Assembly (NCBI GenBank): GCA_913020705.1
Contig: CAJWBY010000128.1
Location: 1-14,115 of the forward strand
Source: an uncultured Colwellia sp.
GTDB taxonomy: Bacteria; Pseudomonadota; Gammaproteobacteria; Enterobacterales; Alteromonadaceae
Direction: 5' to 3'
DNA: 14,115 bases
Below the pieces are notes generated by a model, which worked only from the letters and a program-made list of their open reading frames with translations, was not told where the DNA came from and did no database searches. Within the stretch, counting starts at the first letter, position 1. Every line of letters starts with the position of its first letter. The position numbers and the translations under genes are program-made. Below are positions 1-6,481 of the stretch, piece by piece.

Positions 1-1
1 G

Positions 2-118
2 TACCATCCAGCATCTAACACCGATTTTGCATGTTTCGTTTTAGCTAGAGCAGAACTACTCACATTACCAACCACAAATAGCCTCGATTATTCATTACAT
101 TATAGCGAACATGGCTAG
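2..118 (+). CDS. Possible C-terminal end of a gene entering from the left edge
   Basis: One plus-strand frame is open from base 2 to a TAG at 116-118, giving 38 residues ending in LDYSLHYSEHG. Its start would lie outside the window. Thirty-eight open codons can arise by chance, and I recognise no domain, so this is only a candidate partial gene. No other frame offers a better explanation of the first 120 bases. The stretch from 119 to 229 appears non-coding. Confidence 0.25.
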   Translation, partial: YHPASNTDFACFVLARAELLTLPTTNSLDYSLHYSEHG

Positions 119-229
119 ATGAGTCAATTTCGTTGCAACATTATAAAATCATCGTCTTGATACTAGACGCGTTTTCAATGACTCATTGGCTGTTTCCATC
201 TTCGCCATTTCACATTACATGTGTACGTG

Positions 230-523
230 CTACACCCATTTCTTAAGCCAGTGCACGGATGCAGCAATGATAATCACCCACCCCCACAGCGACAATCCAA
301 AGGCCATTCGAGCTGGCGTCATCTGTTCACCATCAGCAATAACCTGCGTGGTACCAGGGACATATAACAGCATATAACTTAGATTAATCTCTATACGTTC
401 CCATAATGAATGAGTTGTCCCGCCTATGTAGTCAAGGCCTAACATTGCTGCCTGAACAGCGATCACGCTGATTAGCGCGATAATAAGTAGGGAAGTTAAT
501 TTTTTCACAATAGATCCTTTCAT
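230..523 (-). CDS. Small two-helix inner-membrane protein (97 aa), function unknown
   Basis: I do not recognise the family. From the ATG at 523 the product is 97 aa, with a basic N-terminus (KGSIVKK), a first hydrophobic helix at about residues 10-30 and a second at about 73-92 (FGLSLWGWVIIIAASV), ending in the basic tail KKWV. The loop between them (residues 31-70) is polar. This fits a small inner-membrane protein with both ends probably cytoplasmic. The start is ambiguous. A GTG at 541 is in frame; the ATG at 523 has a purine-rich site (AAAGGG) 8 nt upstream; a GTG at 508 has AGGA 6 nt upstream and would begin just before the first helix. It is transcribed divergently from the metallopeptidase gene, with less than 90 bp between start codons. 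Confidence 0.6.
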   Translation of the reverse strand: MKGSIVKKLTSLLIIALISVIAVQAAMLGLDYIGGTTHSLWERIEINLSYMLLYVPGTTQVIADGEQMTPARMAFGLSLWGWVIIIAASVHWLKKWV

Positions 524-553
524 AAATGTAGCCCTTTCCACACAATCGTGCTC

Positions 554-582
554 TTGTTACGTGGTAATCTATATTGTATCAT
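554..582 (+). promoter_or_regulatory. Putative sigma70 promoter of the metallopeptidase gene
   Basis: TTGTTA at 554-559 and TATCAT at 577-582 are separated by exactly 17 bp and lie just upstream of the ATG at 611, giving a leader of about 20 nt. On the opposite strand TACAAT (578-573), preceded by TG in extended -10 position (TGATACAAT), could serve the divergent small membrane gene. The two -10 regions overlap, so the two directions may compete. This is a motif match only. Confidence 0.4.
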
Positions 583-610
583 ACCATTTCTACGAAGTTG
601 AGAAAGCACT

Positions 611-1816
611 ATGAAAATCATCAAGTCGTCTATTAAAGCCATCGGTGGGGGTGGGCAAGTCTTAGTTGCCACTGCCTTACTCGTTGCCGGCCTAAATGCG
701 TTTACACAAAGCAATTTTAACGCCTCTATTGTCGATATGGCGGGTTATATGCATGCCACAAAGGTCACAGATGGTAACCTTATCAATATGTCACAAAAAA
801 AATCACTTTCCTCGGACATTGCTTTTATTAAAGGCATTTTCGACACTGACGTGACCATACAGCGTGGAAAATCATCCTATGCCAGCATGAGTGATGACGA
901 ATCCATTACGATTACGCTTAACCCGTTTAGTGGTCTTCTTTATAGGCAAGGGGCATACTATCCTGAATTAAAAAAGATAGAAGGCTTAGCCGAAACACGC
1001 TCACTGATTGAGGATAAATTAGGCACTGACTTCTTCTCTGAGGATGTCGTCTACACCGCGATCGCAAGTCATCATGGTGTTGATAAAGAGTTTTTACGTA
1101 ACGCCAAGACATCCGTTATTTTAATGCATGAAGCAGTTCATGCTGTCGGCTATGAGTCGACAACAGACTTAATAGCCGCCTTGGAGCTTGAAGAAAACAA
1201 GCAGCCCACATTTAGTGCGCTCCACGAGTATTTAGGTGACAGAAAAGGGCTTGAGCTTTTTTTATTTAAACTTGCGTCCGAGCACGCGCCGCAAGGTAAT
1301 GCTGAATTTGTTGCACAATCGAAAGCCGTTGTTGATATGTTTGCCCTTTTTAGGATGAATACGAGTTTTGACAATGACACCCATGTGGGTGCGGTATTGG
1401 CGATTGATGAGATGATTGATATTGTGAATGCCGATGGCTATTCTGTTGACCATGCCTTAACCCAATTCCATCCAGATAAAATGAAAGCCTCGGTCGCAGA
1501 TCAGTTATATTCTTGGGACCATTATGTGCATGCTGATGAGGACTATGGCCACCATGAGCCCAATAGGGTAGTCACGGGCAATGCTAAAGTGTTTTTTGAT
1601 AAGGTAAAAGCGGTGAGTGACACCTACGTTGCAGATCAAAATGAACGGTTCACTTGGCTTGAAGGTGCCGTCATTACTGCGGCCAATGACTACGAAGCGT
1701 GCAGCGTAAAAACAAAAGATAACTCCCTTAAATCGATGATCGGTGACTTTAGAAACTGTAATTTACTGAACGATGTCGAGAACGAGAACACTAACACCCC
1801 GACGCCCCAAGTATAA
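611..1816 (+). CDS. Membrane-anchored zinc metallopeptidase-like protein with HEAVH motif
   Basis: The 401-aa product has a glycine-rich hydrophobic segment near the N-terminus (about residues 11-32), which should act as signal peptide or anchor and place the rest in the periplasm. HEAVH at 173-177, preceded by SVILM, matches the HExxH zinc-binding/catalytic signature. Downstream, HEYLGDRKGLEL (205-216) resembles the E-Y-x-A-D-x-x-G element of M48-type gluzincins, making Glu206 the candidate third zinc ligand and Asp210 the conserved Asp. The separation of about 30 residues is compatible with a compact gluzincin fold. I cannot place it in a named subfamily; the flanks (40-165 and 230-401) are unfamiliar. 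The C-terminal part has two Cys (363, 383) that could form a disulfide, and a Thr/Pro-rich tail. A small gene follows after 37 bp on the same strand, so the two are probably co-transcribed. Confidence 0.75.
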   Translation: MKIIKSSIKAIGGGGQVLVATALLVAGLNAFTQSNFNASIVDMAGYMHATKVTDGNLINMSQKKSLSSDIAFIKGIFDTDVTIQRGKSSYASMSDDESITITLNPFSGLLYRQGAYYPELKKIEGLAETRSLIEDKLGTDFFSEDVVYTAIASHHGVDKEFLRNAKTSVILMHEAVHAVGYESTTDLIAALELEENKQPTFSALHEYLGDRKGLELFLFKLASEHAPQGNAEFVAQSKAVVDMFALFRMNTSFDNDTHVGAVLAIDEMIDIVNADGYSVDHALTQFHPDKMKASVADQLYSWDHYVHADEDYGHHEPNRVVTGNAKVFFDKVKAVSDTYVADQNERFTWLEGAVITAANDYEACSVKTKDNSLKSMIGDFRNCNLLNDVENENTNTPTPQV

Positions 1817-1853
1817 GGATGGGCTTTACTGCACACTACCTAGGTATTACATA

Positions 1854-2174
1854 ATGACGCTAACCCCAGTTGACGGCAAAATGCTGAAGTCGAACGAGTT
1901 CTCTTTTGTTATTCAAGTTAATCCAAACACCTCTAAAACAGAACTCTTTCTTTTAAGTCTTGATGAACTGGCTATTTCCCAAGATGTCTTTTCCCTTACT
2001 CCAGAAGGCGTGATTGGCAAAGCAGTCTCTTTTCTAAATTCAGACATCTTTATTAAAGTACACGGACTTGGCCATCCCTTGCATGATAAAGTTTGCTTAA
2101 TGTGGATAGATAACACAGGTGGATCCAAGAAATCAGTTGAAAGTCCTGTTTTATTAGAAAAAATATCTATTTAG
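1854..2174 (+). CDS. Small hypothetical protein downstream of the metallopeptidase
   Basis: The product is 106 aa if translation starts at the ATG at 1854. The frame is open upstream to 1773, but that extension overlaps the end of the metallopeptidase gene and reads as low-complexity basic sequence, so I prefer 1854. The ribosome site is weak (AGGT about 9 nt upstream). There is no signal peptide or membrane segment. Alternating hydrophobic and polar residues (FSFVIQVN, TELFLLSL, IFIKVHG, VCLMWID) suggest a small beta-rich cytoplasmic domain. No known family is recognised. The short gap and shared strand suggest an operon with the peptidase, so an accessory, inhibitor or substrate role is possible but unproven. 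The gene ends 12 bp from the convergent neighbour with no clear terminator. Confidence 0.6.
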   Translation: MTLTPVDGKMLKSNEFSFVIQVNPNTSKTELFLLSLDELAISQDVFSLTPEGVIGKAVSFLNSDIFIKVHGLGHPLHDKVCLMWIDNTGGSKKSVESPVLLEKISI

Positions 2175-2186
2175 TCATAGCAGGCA

Positions 2187-2777
2187 CTAGATCCTAGCAT
2201 GCTCAACATAAATTACTTCACATGCTCCATCACCCGTGTCATTGCGCGTTAAAGAGCTTTTAAACACAAACCCATCTTCATTCCTGGCGTTGACTAAATA
2301 TCCCTTCAGATGGATGATTTGACCTTCTTTAGCATCATCAATCACATCTTGAACGGCATCGCTGGCTGGTATTAAATGCATATTGGCACTCTGTCGTTCA
2401 ATGTCACGCCTTGGGATCACCAATTCAGGTGTTTTCCAGTGATACCATCGCCTACTCTGACGAATAGTGATCGTATCTAAGATGGCTTCATCAGACATAG
2501 TTCCCCAGCCCAAGGCTAAGTCCGTTTTTGATAAATTCGCACCTGCATCTCTCGTATAGTTTTTTTTGCTTAAAATTTTGGCAGTAATATCAAAGCGCGC
2601 TTTTAGTTGAATATCGTAGCCTGCTTTTATAAGTGTTTTTTGATCTTTGGTTTCTATGTCAACTTGAACAGGAGGGGTAGAGGCTTTTATGCCTTCACCT
2701 AGCGTCACCGTATTATCTGACAATAGGAACCAGATAATAAATACAGAGGCGACAAAGGAGAAAGTGATTTTTATCAT
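2187..2777 (-). CDS. Conserved membrane-anchored hypothetical protein with periplasmic domain
   Basis: From the ATG at 2777 the product is 196 aa and begins directly with one hydrophobic segment (residues 3-20), followed by a soluble domain. Notable stretches are YDIQLKARFDITAKILSKKNY (54-74), LALGWGTMSD (87-96), RRWYHWK (109-115), IPRRDIERQSANMHLIPA (121-138), EGQIIHLKGYLV (151-162) and SSLTRNDTGDGACEVIYVE (174-192). From memory this pattern belongs to a conserved gammaproteobacterial hypothetical family; no enzymatic activity is established. The Trp/Tyr-rich and RRD/E segments look like the conserved core. An in-frame ATG at 2834 would add 19 residues and overlap the upstream gene by 32 nt; I prefer 2777 because the added residues look non-native. 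It lies 25 bp behind its upstream neighbour and is probably co-transcribed. Confidence 0.72.
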   Translation of the reverse strand: MIKITFSFVASVFIIWFLLSDNTVTLGEGIKASTPPVQVDIETKDQKTLIKAGYDIQLKARFDITAKILSKKNYTRDAGANLSKTDLALGWGTMSDEAILDTITIRQSRRWYHWKTPELVIPRRDIERQSANMHLIPASDAVQDVIDDAKEGQIIHLKGYLVNARNEDGFVFKSSLTRNDTGDGACEVIYVEHARI

Positions 2778-2802
2778 GGCAAAGATCTTGGAACAGACAG
2801 GT

Positions 2803-3378
2803 TTAGCTGGCCTGCACACTAAATTGTGGATCATAGAATGCTTCGCAGTGAGTTTTGTTTTCGGCTAGAGTCAACTCTTCAGCCTTCCTTAAAAGCAGTT
2901 CCTTATGTGCTTTTGACCAGTACTTATATTCTTCTACTGTGAAGGTGCGCCCCAACGCAATAACAGCATCACGGTAATCGCAAAACGAAGAAAAGTCAGC
3001 ACTAACCCATTGCAACATTTCTTTACAGACGTCTAGCTCTTTAAATTCTAGATCCCCGAGGATCTCCCTTGCCTTATCTGCTTTTATCTGGTGAGGTTCA
3101 ATATACCTAGAAGTAATTAAGAAATCGCTTATAAATAAATGAGTCAGTAATAATATAAAGGCAATTTGCACGCCATTGGTAACGTATTCTAAGTTAACGC
3201 CAAAGAAAATATACCCCACTATTAAAACAAGAATTGAAACAGCAAGCAATATCCCTGGGATCACATACATCATAAATGAGATCATTTCCCCTTTATCAAC
3301 TTTCAAGTAGGACTCTTTAAGAGTAGCTTCCTGCTGTGTTCTTTTTTGAGCAATTTCTTCAGTGGTCATGGGGGTCAT
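2803..3378 (-). CDS. Two-helix membrane protein with cytoplasmic C-terminal domain, unknown function
   Basis: Translation probably starts at the ATG at 3378, which has AGGAG 9 nt upstream; the frame continues upstream without a better site. The 191-aa product has a charged N-terminus (TEEIAQKRTQQEATLKESYLK), two hydrophobic helices at about residues 33-60 and 68-90, and a mostly helical C-terminal region of about 100 residues rich in Glu and Lys (KADKAREILGDLEFKELDVCKEML, WSKAHKELLLRKAEELTLAENK). The hairpin topology would leave both ends in the cytoplasm. No family is recognised. It lies first in a minus-strand pair with the anchored hypothetical at 2187-2777, so the two may form a membrane complex; that is inference. 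The start lies about 150 bp from the divergent HTH gene. Confidence 0.68.
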   Translation of the reverse strand: MTPMTTEEIAQKRTQQEATLKESYLKVDKGEMISFMMYVIPGILLAVSILVLIVGYIFFGVNLEYVTNGVQIAFILLLTHLFISDFLITSRYIEPHQIKADKAREILGDLEFKELDVCKEMLQWVSADFSSFCDYRDAVIALGRTFTVEEYKYWSKAHKELLLRKAEELTLAENKTHCEAFYDPQFSVQAS

Positions 3379-3405
3379 AACAGTAAACTCCTTTATTGTG
3401 TAGGC

Positions 3406-3434
3406 TACATATGGTACACGCTGAACCATTTCAA
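3406..3434 (-). promoter_or_regulatory. Putative promoter of the minus-strand membrane gene pair
   Basis: On the minus strand TTGAAA (3434-3429) and TATGTA (3411-3406) are separated by 17 bp and lie just upstream of the ATG at 3378. The -35 is close to consensus and the -10 is weak. Confidence 0.33.
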
Positions 3435-3465
3435 GTAAAGGCATATTCCTTTCATGGTGCCAGAC

Positions 3466-3494
3466 TTGACATTTACCAGAACACCTGTTACTAT
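3466..3494 (+). promoter_or_regulatory. Strong sigma70 promoter of the HTH gene
   Basis: A perfect -35 TTGACA (3466-3471), a 17-bp spacer and a near-consensus -10 TACTAT (3489-3494) lie 34 bp before the ATG at 3529. The predicted start of transcription near 3501 excludes any upstream in-frame start and supports 3529, which has GGAG 6 nt upstream. Confidence 0.65.
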
Positions 3495-3528
3495 CTTTAT
3501 GCATATCCATCTTACCACGGAGAAAGGA

Positions 3529-3819
3529 ATGGGCAAGGCCGAGACATTAAATACAGTTACCACCGCACAAGCGAAACGCATTCTTTGTTGTGACGCAGCT
3601 TCATTTTCTTTGCTGGTAAAGTCTAAAACATTAACGAGCATAGCTAAAGGCAGAGGCCTTTTTCTCAAAAAAGATGTTATTGCCTACAATAATAAGTATT
3701 TTCAAATTACTGCAGCAAAAAAGGCTTTTGACGTTCGCATAAAATATTTTCGTCGCACACTGAGTGTTGATGAGGCGGCTAGTTGCCTGAGCATTTCAAA
3801 AGCCATCATCACTCGGTAA
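3529..3819 (+). CDS. N-terminal part of a multi-HTH (excisionase-like) DNA-binding protein, cut by a frameshift
   Basis: The ATG at 3529 has GGAG at ideal spacing and a strong promoter upstream. The frame encodes 96 aa before a TAA at 3817-3819. Residues about 10-55 (TTAQAKRILCCDAASFSLLVK, then KGRGLFLKKDVIAY) look like a winged helix-turn-helix of the excisionase/HTH_17 type. A second copy begins at 79 (SVDEAASCLSISKAIITR) and is interrupted by the stop in its recognition helix. The missing half (V/L-INTGKIVVLKG) is found immediately afterwards in the -1 frame, so one base appears to be lost near 3816-3817. The fragment and the following ORF were therefore probably one gene of about 338 codons. 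Overall role is inferred: DNA binding, perhaps control of a mobile element or repeated sites. Confidence 0.65.
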   Translation: MGKAETLNTVTTAQAKRILCCDAASFSLLVKSKTLTSIAKGRGLFLKKDVIAYNNKYFQITAAKKAFDVRIKYFRRTLSVDEAASCLSISKAIITR

Positions 3820-4544
3820 TAAATACCGGGAAGATTGTCGTATTGAAAGGGGCTTCACCCGTTAAAATCACTCGAAAATCGCTCGCTAACTTTGTTAATG
3901 ATAGATACAACCAAGGAACCATTCCTAAAAGACCTTTATCAGTTGATGCTATTCCTGAGTACACCTCTGTCTATATCGCGTCAAAGTATCTTTGCGTGTC
4001 TTCAAGTGAAATTAGTCGCCTAGTAAGCGAAGAAAAGCTGCATGTCAGGGATCTCGAAGCAAAAAACCTACATGCGATCTCGAGAAGATCCATTATTAAC
4101 TGTATGACGGATAAAAGTATACGTGTTTATCCTCTTGATAACATCGACATATCGGATCCTGATGTTAGCGCAGATAGTCTGGCTGAATACCTTGAAGATC
4201 TACATGCCAAACTCAGTGAATTTCACATAAAAAATGCACTTTATAAAACGGTTAACAAAGAAATGCAACGTGTCATGAAAAAGCTAAATGTCATTAGTAG
4301 AAAAACAGCACAAACCAAGCTCGGTGTTGATGCGAACACCCTTGAGCGCCTTGTTATTTCAGGGCAGTTAACCCGTTCCCCGTATGGCCTAATAGAGTAC
4401 CTAGATAAAAACGAAGTGATCCAATATAGTAAGCACAATGAAAGCACCGATGTTCATGTGCCGTTCATTTCCCTGGAAATAAAGCAGAGATCTTTAGAAA
4501 AGCGTCGTTTACGTGATGAATTGAACGGCCTACATGCGATTTGA
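3783..4544 (+). pseudogene. C-terminal part of the frameshifted multi-HTH protein
   Basis: This frame continues the preceding gene after a single-base frameshift. It has no ATG start of its own near the beginning (the first candidate is a TTG inside the upstream gene, without a clear ribosome site). Two further HTH-like repeats are visible, numbered from the TTG: residues 61-109 (YTSVYIASKYLCVSSSEISR, LVSEEKL, AISRRSIINCM) and 170-216 (VISRKTAQTKLGVDANTLER, LVISGQL, YLDKNEVIQY). Both share the pattern A-x-x-x-L-x-V-x-x-x-x-(I/L)-x-R-L-V-x-x-x-x-L with the interrupted second repeat. The C-terminus (KQRSLEKRRLRDEL) is basic and helical. The stop codon TGA lies inside the left end of a palindromic IS-like element, so the natural C-terminus may also be lost. 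It could be expressed only if the frameshift is corrected, programmed or a sequencing error. Confidence 0.6.
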
Positions 4545-4638
4545 CATCCTCGGGGATTCCTACAGCTAGACGCTCGCGCTCGGACATGAGCGTCTAGCTG
4601 TAGGAATCCCCGTCGTTTAGGGCGGGGAGAATGTCAAA
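4540..4638. mobile_element. Palindromic IS200/IS605-type end or PATE/MITE-like remnant
   Basis: Two perfect 24-bp inverted arms (4552-4575 and 4588-4611, beginning GGGGATTCCTACAGC) flank a 12-nt loop. Outside the arms, the left end TTTGACATCCTC (4540-4551) is matched in inverted orientation by the right end TTTGACATTCTC (4638-4627). The right side carries an extra CCCGCCCTAAACGAC-type segment, which can form its own CCCCG/CGGGG hairpin (4608-4627). CCCCGCCCTAAACGACGGGG next to GGATTCCTAC is what I recall from the right ends of IS200/IS605 elements that encode TnpB and its guide RNA. No tnpA or tnpB is present, so this is a short non-autonomous copy or a collapsed remnant. Confidence 0.62.
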
Positions 4639-4770
4639 CCCGCGTGGAGTGGGGCGGTCATTAAACTTAGCGAGAGTAAAAGAACTATTAATATCTTGGT
4701 CGACTTCATAAGCATCCTTGCATTTACGCGCCACAATGACACATGCACCTCGATATGTCAATGCGATCAT
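4594..4770 (-). CDS. Short ORF (58 aa) whose C-terminus is supplied by the palindromic element
   Basis: The minus strand has an ATG at 4770 and an open frame of 58 codons to a TAG at 4596-4594. It begins MIALTYRGACVIVARKCK and runs through DAYEVDQDINSSFTLAKFND, which reads like genuine protein. After TPRG (about residue 44) the sequence FDILPALNDGDSYS is encoded entirely by the IS-like element. The element therefore appears to have landed in or beside a gene and replaced its end. No strong ribosome site is seen and no family is recognised. It could be a decayed gene fragment rather than an expressed protein. Confidence 0.4.
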   Translation of the reverse strand: MIALTYRGACVIVARKCKDAYEVDQDINSSFTLAKFNDRPTPRGFDILPALNDGDSYS

Positions 4771-4777
4771 TCTATGC

Positions 4778-4807
4778 TTGCATTACACTATAAATTCAAG
4801 TTACAAT
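4778..4807 (+). promoter_or_regulatory. Possible promoter of the secreted SwmB-like gene
   Basis: TTGCAT (4778-4783), an 18-bp spacer and TACAAT (4802-4807) lie about 80 bp before the ATG at 4890. The -10 sits in GTTACAAT, the same octamer as in the two paralogue promoters at 8826 and 12609, and upstream it shares CTTG and ACACTAT with the copy at 8803. The match may be chance in AT-rich DNA. Confidence 0.3.
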
Positions 4808-4889
4808 AAATTTACAACTAAATGCCAACTTAATGCTAATGGATTTTATTATATTGCCATGTAATCTTACTTAATTTTTTAGGATGACT

Positions 4890-5702
4890 ATGAAAACAGT
4901 ATATAAATTCGCCGGCACATTTCTATTACTATTGGGCTTTGGTGTCGCACAAGCGCAATATGTTGTAGTGATGCCAGCCGGTAGTACCGAAAGCACTTCT
5001 GTTTCTGAGGGATTGGCTTTAAGTGTCGTATCCTCAGAGATTAACGCTAACAGCATTACATTAAAGTTTAATAAGCCATTAGGCGGTAGCGTTAGTAGAG
5101 ATTACTTTAGCTATGATCTCAGCACCTACGGCAACAACCTGTCGCTAACTAGCGCTAGTGTATCGGGCGATACCCTTGTATTAGGTCTTAATAGCATCTC
5201 CGCGACCAGCGCCTCTATCGCCACACTTCACTACACCGATCCAAACCCCGGTGTAAATGACGGGTTATCGGTACTGCAAACACAAAGCGGTCTCGACTTT
5301 GAGTCCACGAGTATGTTATTAACCAATGTTACGCCGCCACCACCGTCTTTTACTCATGCGACTATGTCGGCGGGCCCAACCTACCAGCACGTTACCCTTT
5401 ATTTTGATGGCTTATTGGTCAATGCGACTGAAGCGGGTTTACATTACTCTGTGAAACCTGGGCAGTTAGCTAAATATAACGTTTACGCTAATGGTTACGG
5501 TGGCTCTCAACCTCATTATGTGACTATTAGCTCTTCCGACGGCATAACGTCAACAGCGCGAATTACATACATTAGTAGAATTAATTACTTTAATGCGTCA
5601 GGTACTTATGTGAGATACACGGGCGGTACGTCAGGTGCACTTGCACTTCGCACTCCTGATGGTGTTTACCTTCCAGCTTTTAATGTTTACCAAAATGAAT
5701 AG
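4890..5702 (+). CDS. Secreted protein with two SwmB/Ig-like beta domains
   Basis: The ATG at 4890 is preferred over one at 4884 because AGGA lies 5 nt upstream of it. The 270-aa product starts with a classic Sec signal peptide (MKTVYKFAGTFLLLLGFGVAQA, cleavage about residue 22). Residues about 42-145 resemble the SwmB/flagellar-system-associated repeat fold: NSITLKFNKPLGG near the start, VSGDTLVLGL in the middle, and ATLHYTDPNPGVNDGLSVLQTQSG near the end. After a PPPP linker (149-152) a second, more diverged copy runs from about 158 to 268 (HVTLYFDGLLVNA, then TYVRYTGGTSGALALRTPDG). There are no cysteines and no membrane helix after the signal. Such domains occur in adhesins and surface proteins; here only two are present with no anchor, so it is probably periplasmic or secreted. 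It is monocistronic. Confidence 0.72.
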   Translation: MKTVYKFAGTFLLLLGFGVAQAQYVVVMPAGSTESTSVSEGLALSVVSSEINANSITLKFNKPLGGSVSRDYFSYDLSTYGNNLSLTSASVSGDTLVLGLNSISATSASIATLHYTDPNPGVNDGLSVLQTQSGLDFESTSMLLTNVTPPPPSFTHATMSAGPTYQHVTLYFDGLLVNATEAGLHYSVKPGQLAKYNVYANGYGGSQPHYVTISSSDGITSTARITYISRINYFNASGTYVRYTGGTSGALALRTPDGVYLPAFNVYQNE

Positions 5703-5770
5703 CTGTCACCTTAACTTCATTTTAAGGCGTCAGACTAAAGCATATACTTAGCTATTAGTCAATTCTTATA

Positions 5771-5798
5771 GCCCGGGTGAATTCACTTTCACCTGGGC
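5771..5798 (+). terminator. Hairpin downstream of the secreted SwmB-like gene
   Basis: GCCCGGGTGAA (5771-5781) and TTCACCTGGGC (5788-5798) form an 11-bp stem with one G-U pair on the plus strand and a 6-nt loop, 70 bp after the stop codon at 5702. No T-tract follows immediately, so it may be an inefficient terminator or mRNA-stabilising hairpin. It lies between convergent genes. Confidence 0.45.
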
Positions 5799-5845
5799 CG
5801 AAGGATCGTCATAATAGGTCTCTTTTATATTTCTAATAGGTAGCT

Positions 5846-6328
5846 CTATAGCTTAGGTAGCTTATGAGCAACTGCTGCTCGTTTTTGCAGTATAGCTTCC
5901 TGCTCGGGCCAGGTCATAATGGCATTGAGGCCTTTTTTCTCAGCGAGAAAATCTGTGAGAGTGCCTTGTTCAAGTGCTTTTTCGACATCCTTCACATCCA
6001 CCATGACTTTAAATTCGCGGTATTCCTTCTTATTGATTTCACCATCTTGCGTAACACGCAGGTGGCGCTTTCCTGCACGGTATTCGTGCCCGTCAGGCCA
6101 TTCTTTATCATAAGGGATCTTGTCTTGTTCAAGGTAGATCTCTTCATTTTCAGTGCCTATACTCGCGTAGTGGCAATTATCAAATTGGTATTGAATTAAC
6201 TCGACACCTTCAACCGGGGGCAGGGGAGCGCATGCCGTAAAATCAAGGCAGATCTCCTCAAATTTTTGTTGATCGGCTTTGCGAATCGTTATTTTAACGG
6301 TAACAGCGTCGGAATCCGGATAGCTCAT
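5846..6328 (-). CDS. Cytoplasmic hypothetical protein (160 aa)
   Basis: The 160-aa product starts at the ATG at 6328 with AAGG about 8 nt upstream. It has no signal peptide or membrane segment and is acidic and soluble. The first 60 residues alternate hydrophobic and charged residues (VTVKITIRKADQQKFEEICLDF, GVELIQYQFDNCHY), suggesting a beta-rich domain. The middle has a charged, aromatic section (IYLEQDKIPYDKEWPDGHEYRAGKRHLRV), and the C-terminal 50 residues are helical (DVEKALEQGTLTDFL, EQEAILQKRAAVAHKL). I do not recognise a family; the overall look is like small proteins found beside mobile or polymorphic loci, but nothing specific supports that. It is a single-gene unit, convergent with the SwmB gene and divergent from the asparaginase. 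Confidence 0.66.
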   Translation of the reverse strand: MSYPDSDAVTVKITIRKADQQKFEEICLDFTACAPLPPVEGVELIQYQFDNCHYASIGTENEEIYLEQDKIPYDKEWPDGHEYRAGKRHLRVTQDGEINKKEYREFKVMVDVKDVEKALEQGTLTDFLAEKKGLNAIMTWPEQEAILQKRAAVAHKLPKL

Positions 6329-6357
6329 GGTGGGGCCTTTATATGTTTCGTTATGTC

Positions 6358-6386
6358 ATTATATCGGAGCTTCATTCTATTTTAAG
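6358..6386 (-). promoter_or_regulatory. Putative promoter of the 160-aa hypothetical, partly inside a repeat
   Basis: On the minus strand a perfect -10 TATAAT (6363-6358) lies 17 bp after CTTAAA (6386-6381), a poor -35. The -35 and spacer fall within the 29-bp sequence repeated at 14040-14068. The leader would be about 25 nt. Confidence 0.35.
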
Positions 6387-6393
6387 TGCTATT
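6365..6393 (+). repeat. 29-bp dispersed direct repeat, copy 1
   Basis: This segment (CGGAGCTTCATTCTA, then TTTAAGTGCTATT) matches 14040-14068 at 26 of 29 positions in the same orientation. Here only the left half of the palindrome seen at 14052-14100 is present. Just downstream, ACATTA-GTG-TAATGT (6398-6412) is a short perfect inverted repeat that could be an operator for the divergent genes on either side. Confidence 0.5.
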
Positions 6394-6481
6394 GATCACA
6401 TTAGTGTAATGTATGCATGTAACACCTTCAAGTTTAGGATACAATAGGAAATCACCTAAATATTAAATAGCTGCTCTTCTA

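Noticed and set aside
3454..3528. Upstream extension of the HTH gene to the start at 3454
   Set aside because: A near-consensus promoter lies inside this extension and the ATG at 3529 has a well-placed GGAG site.
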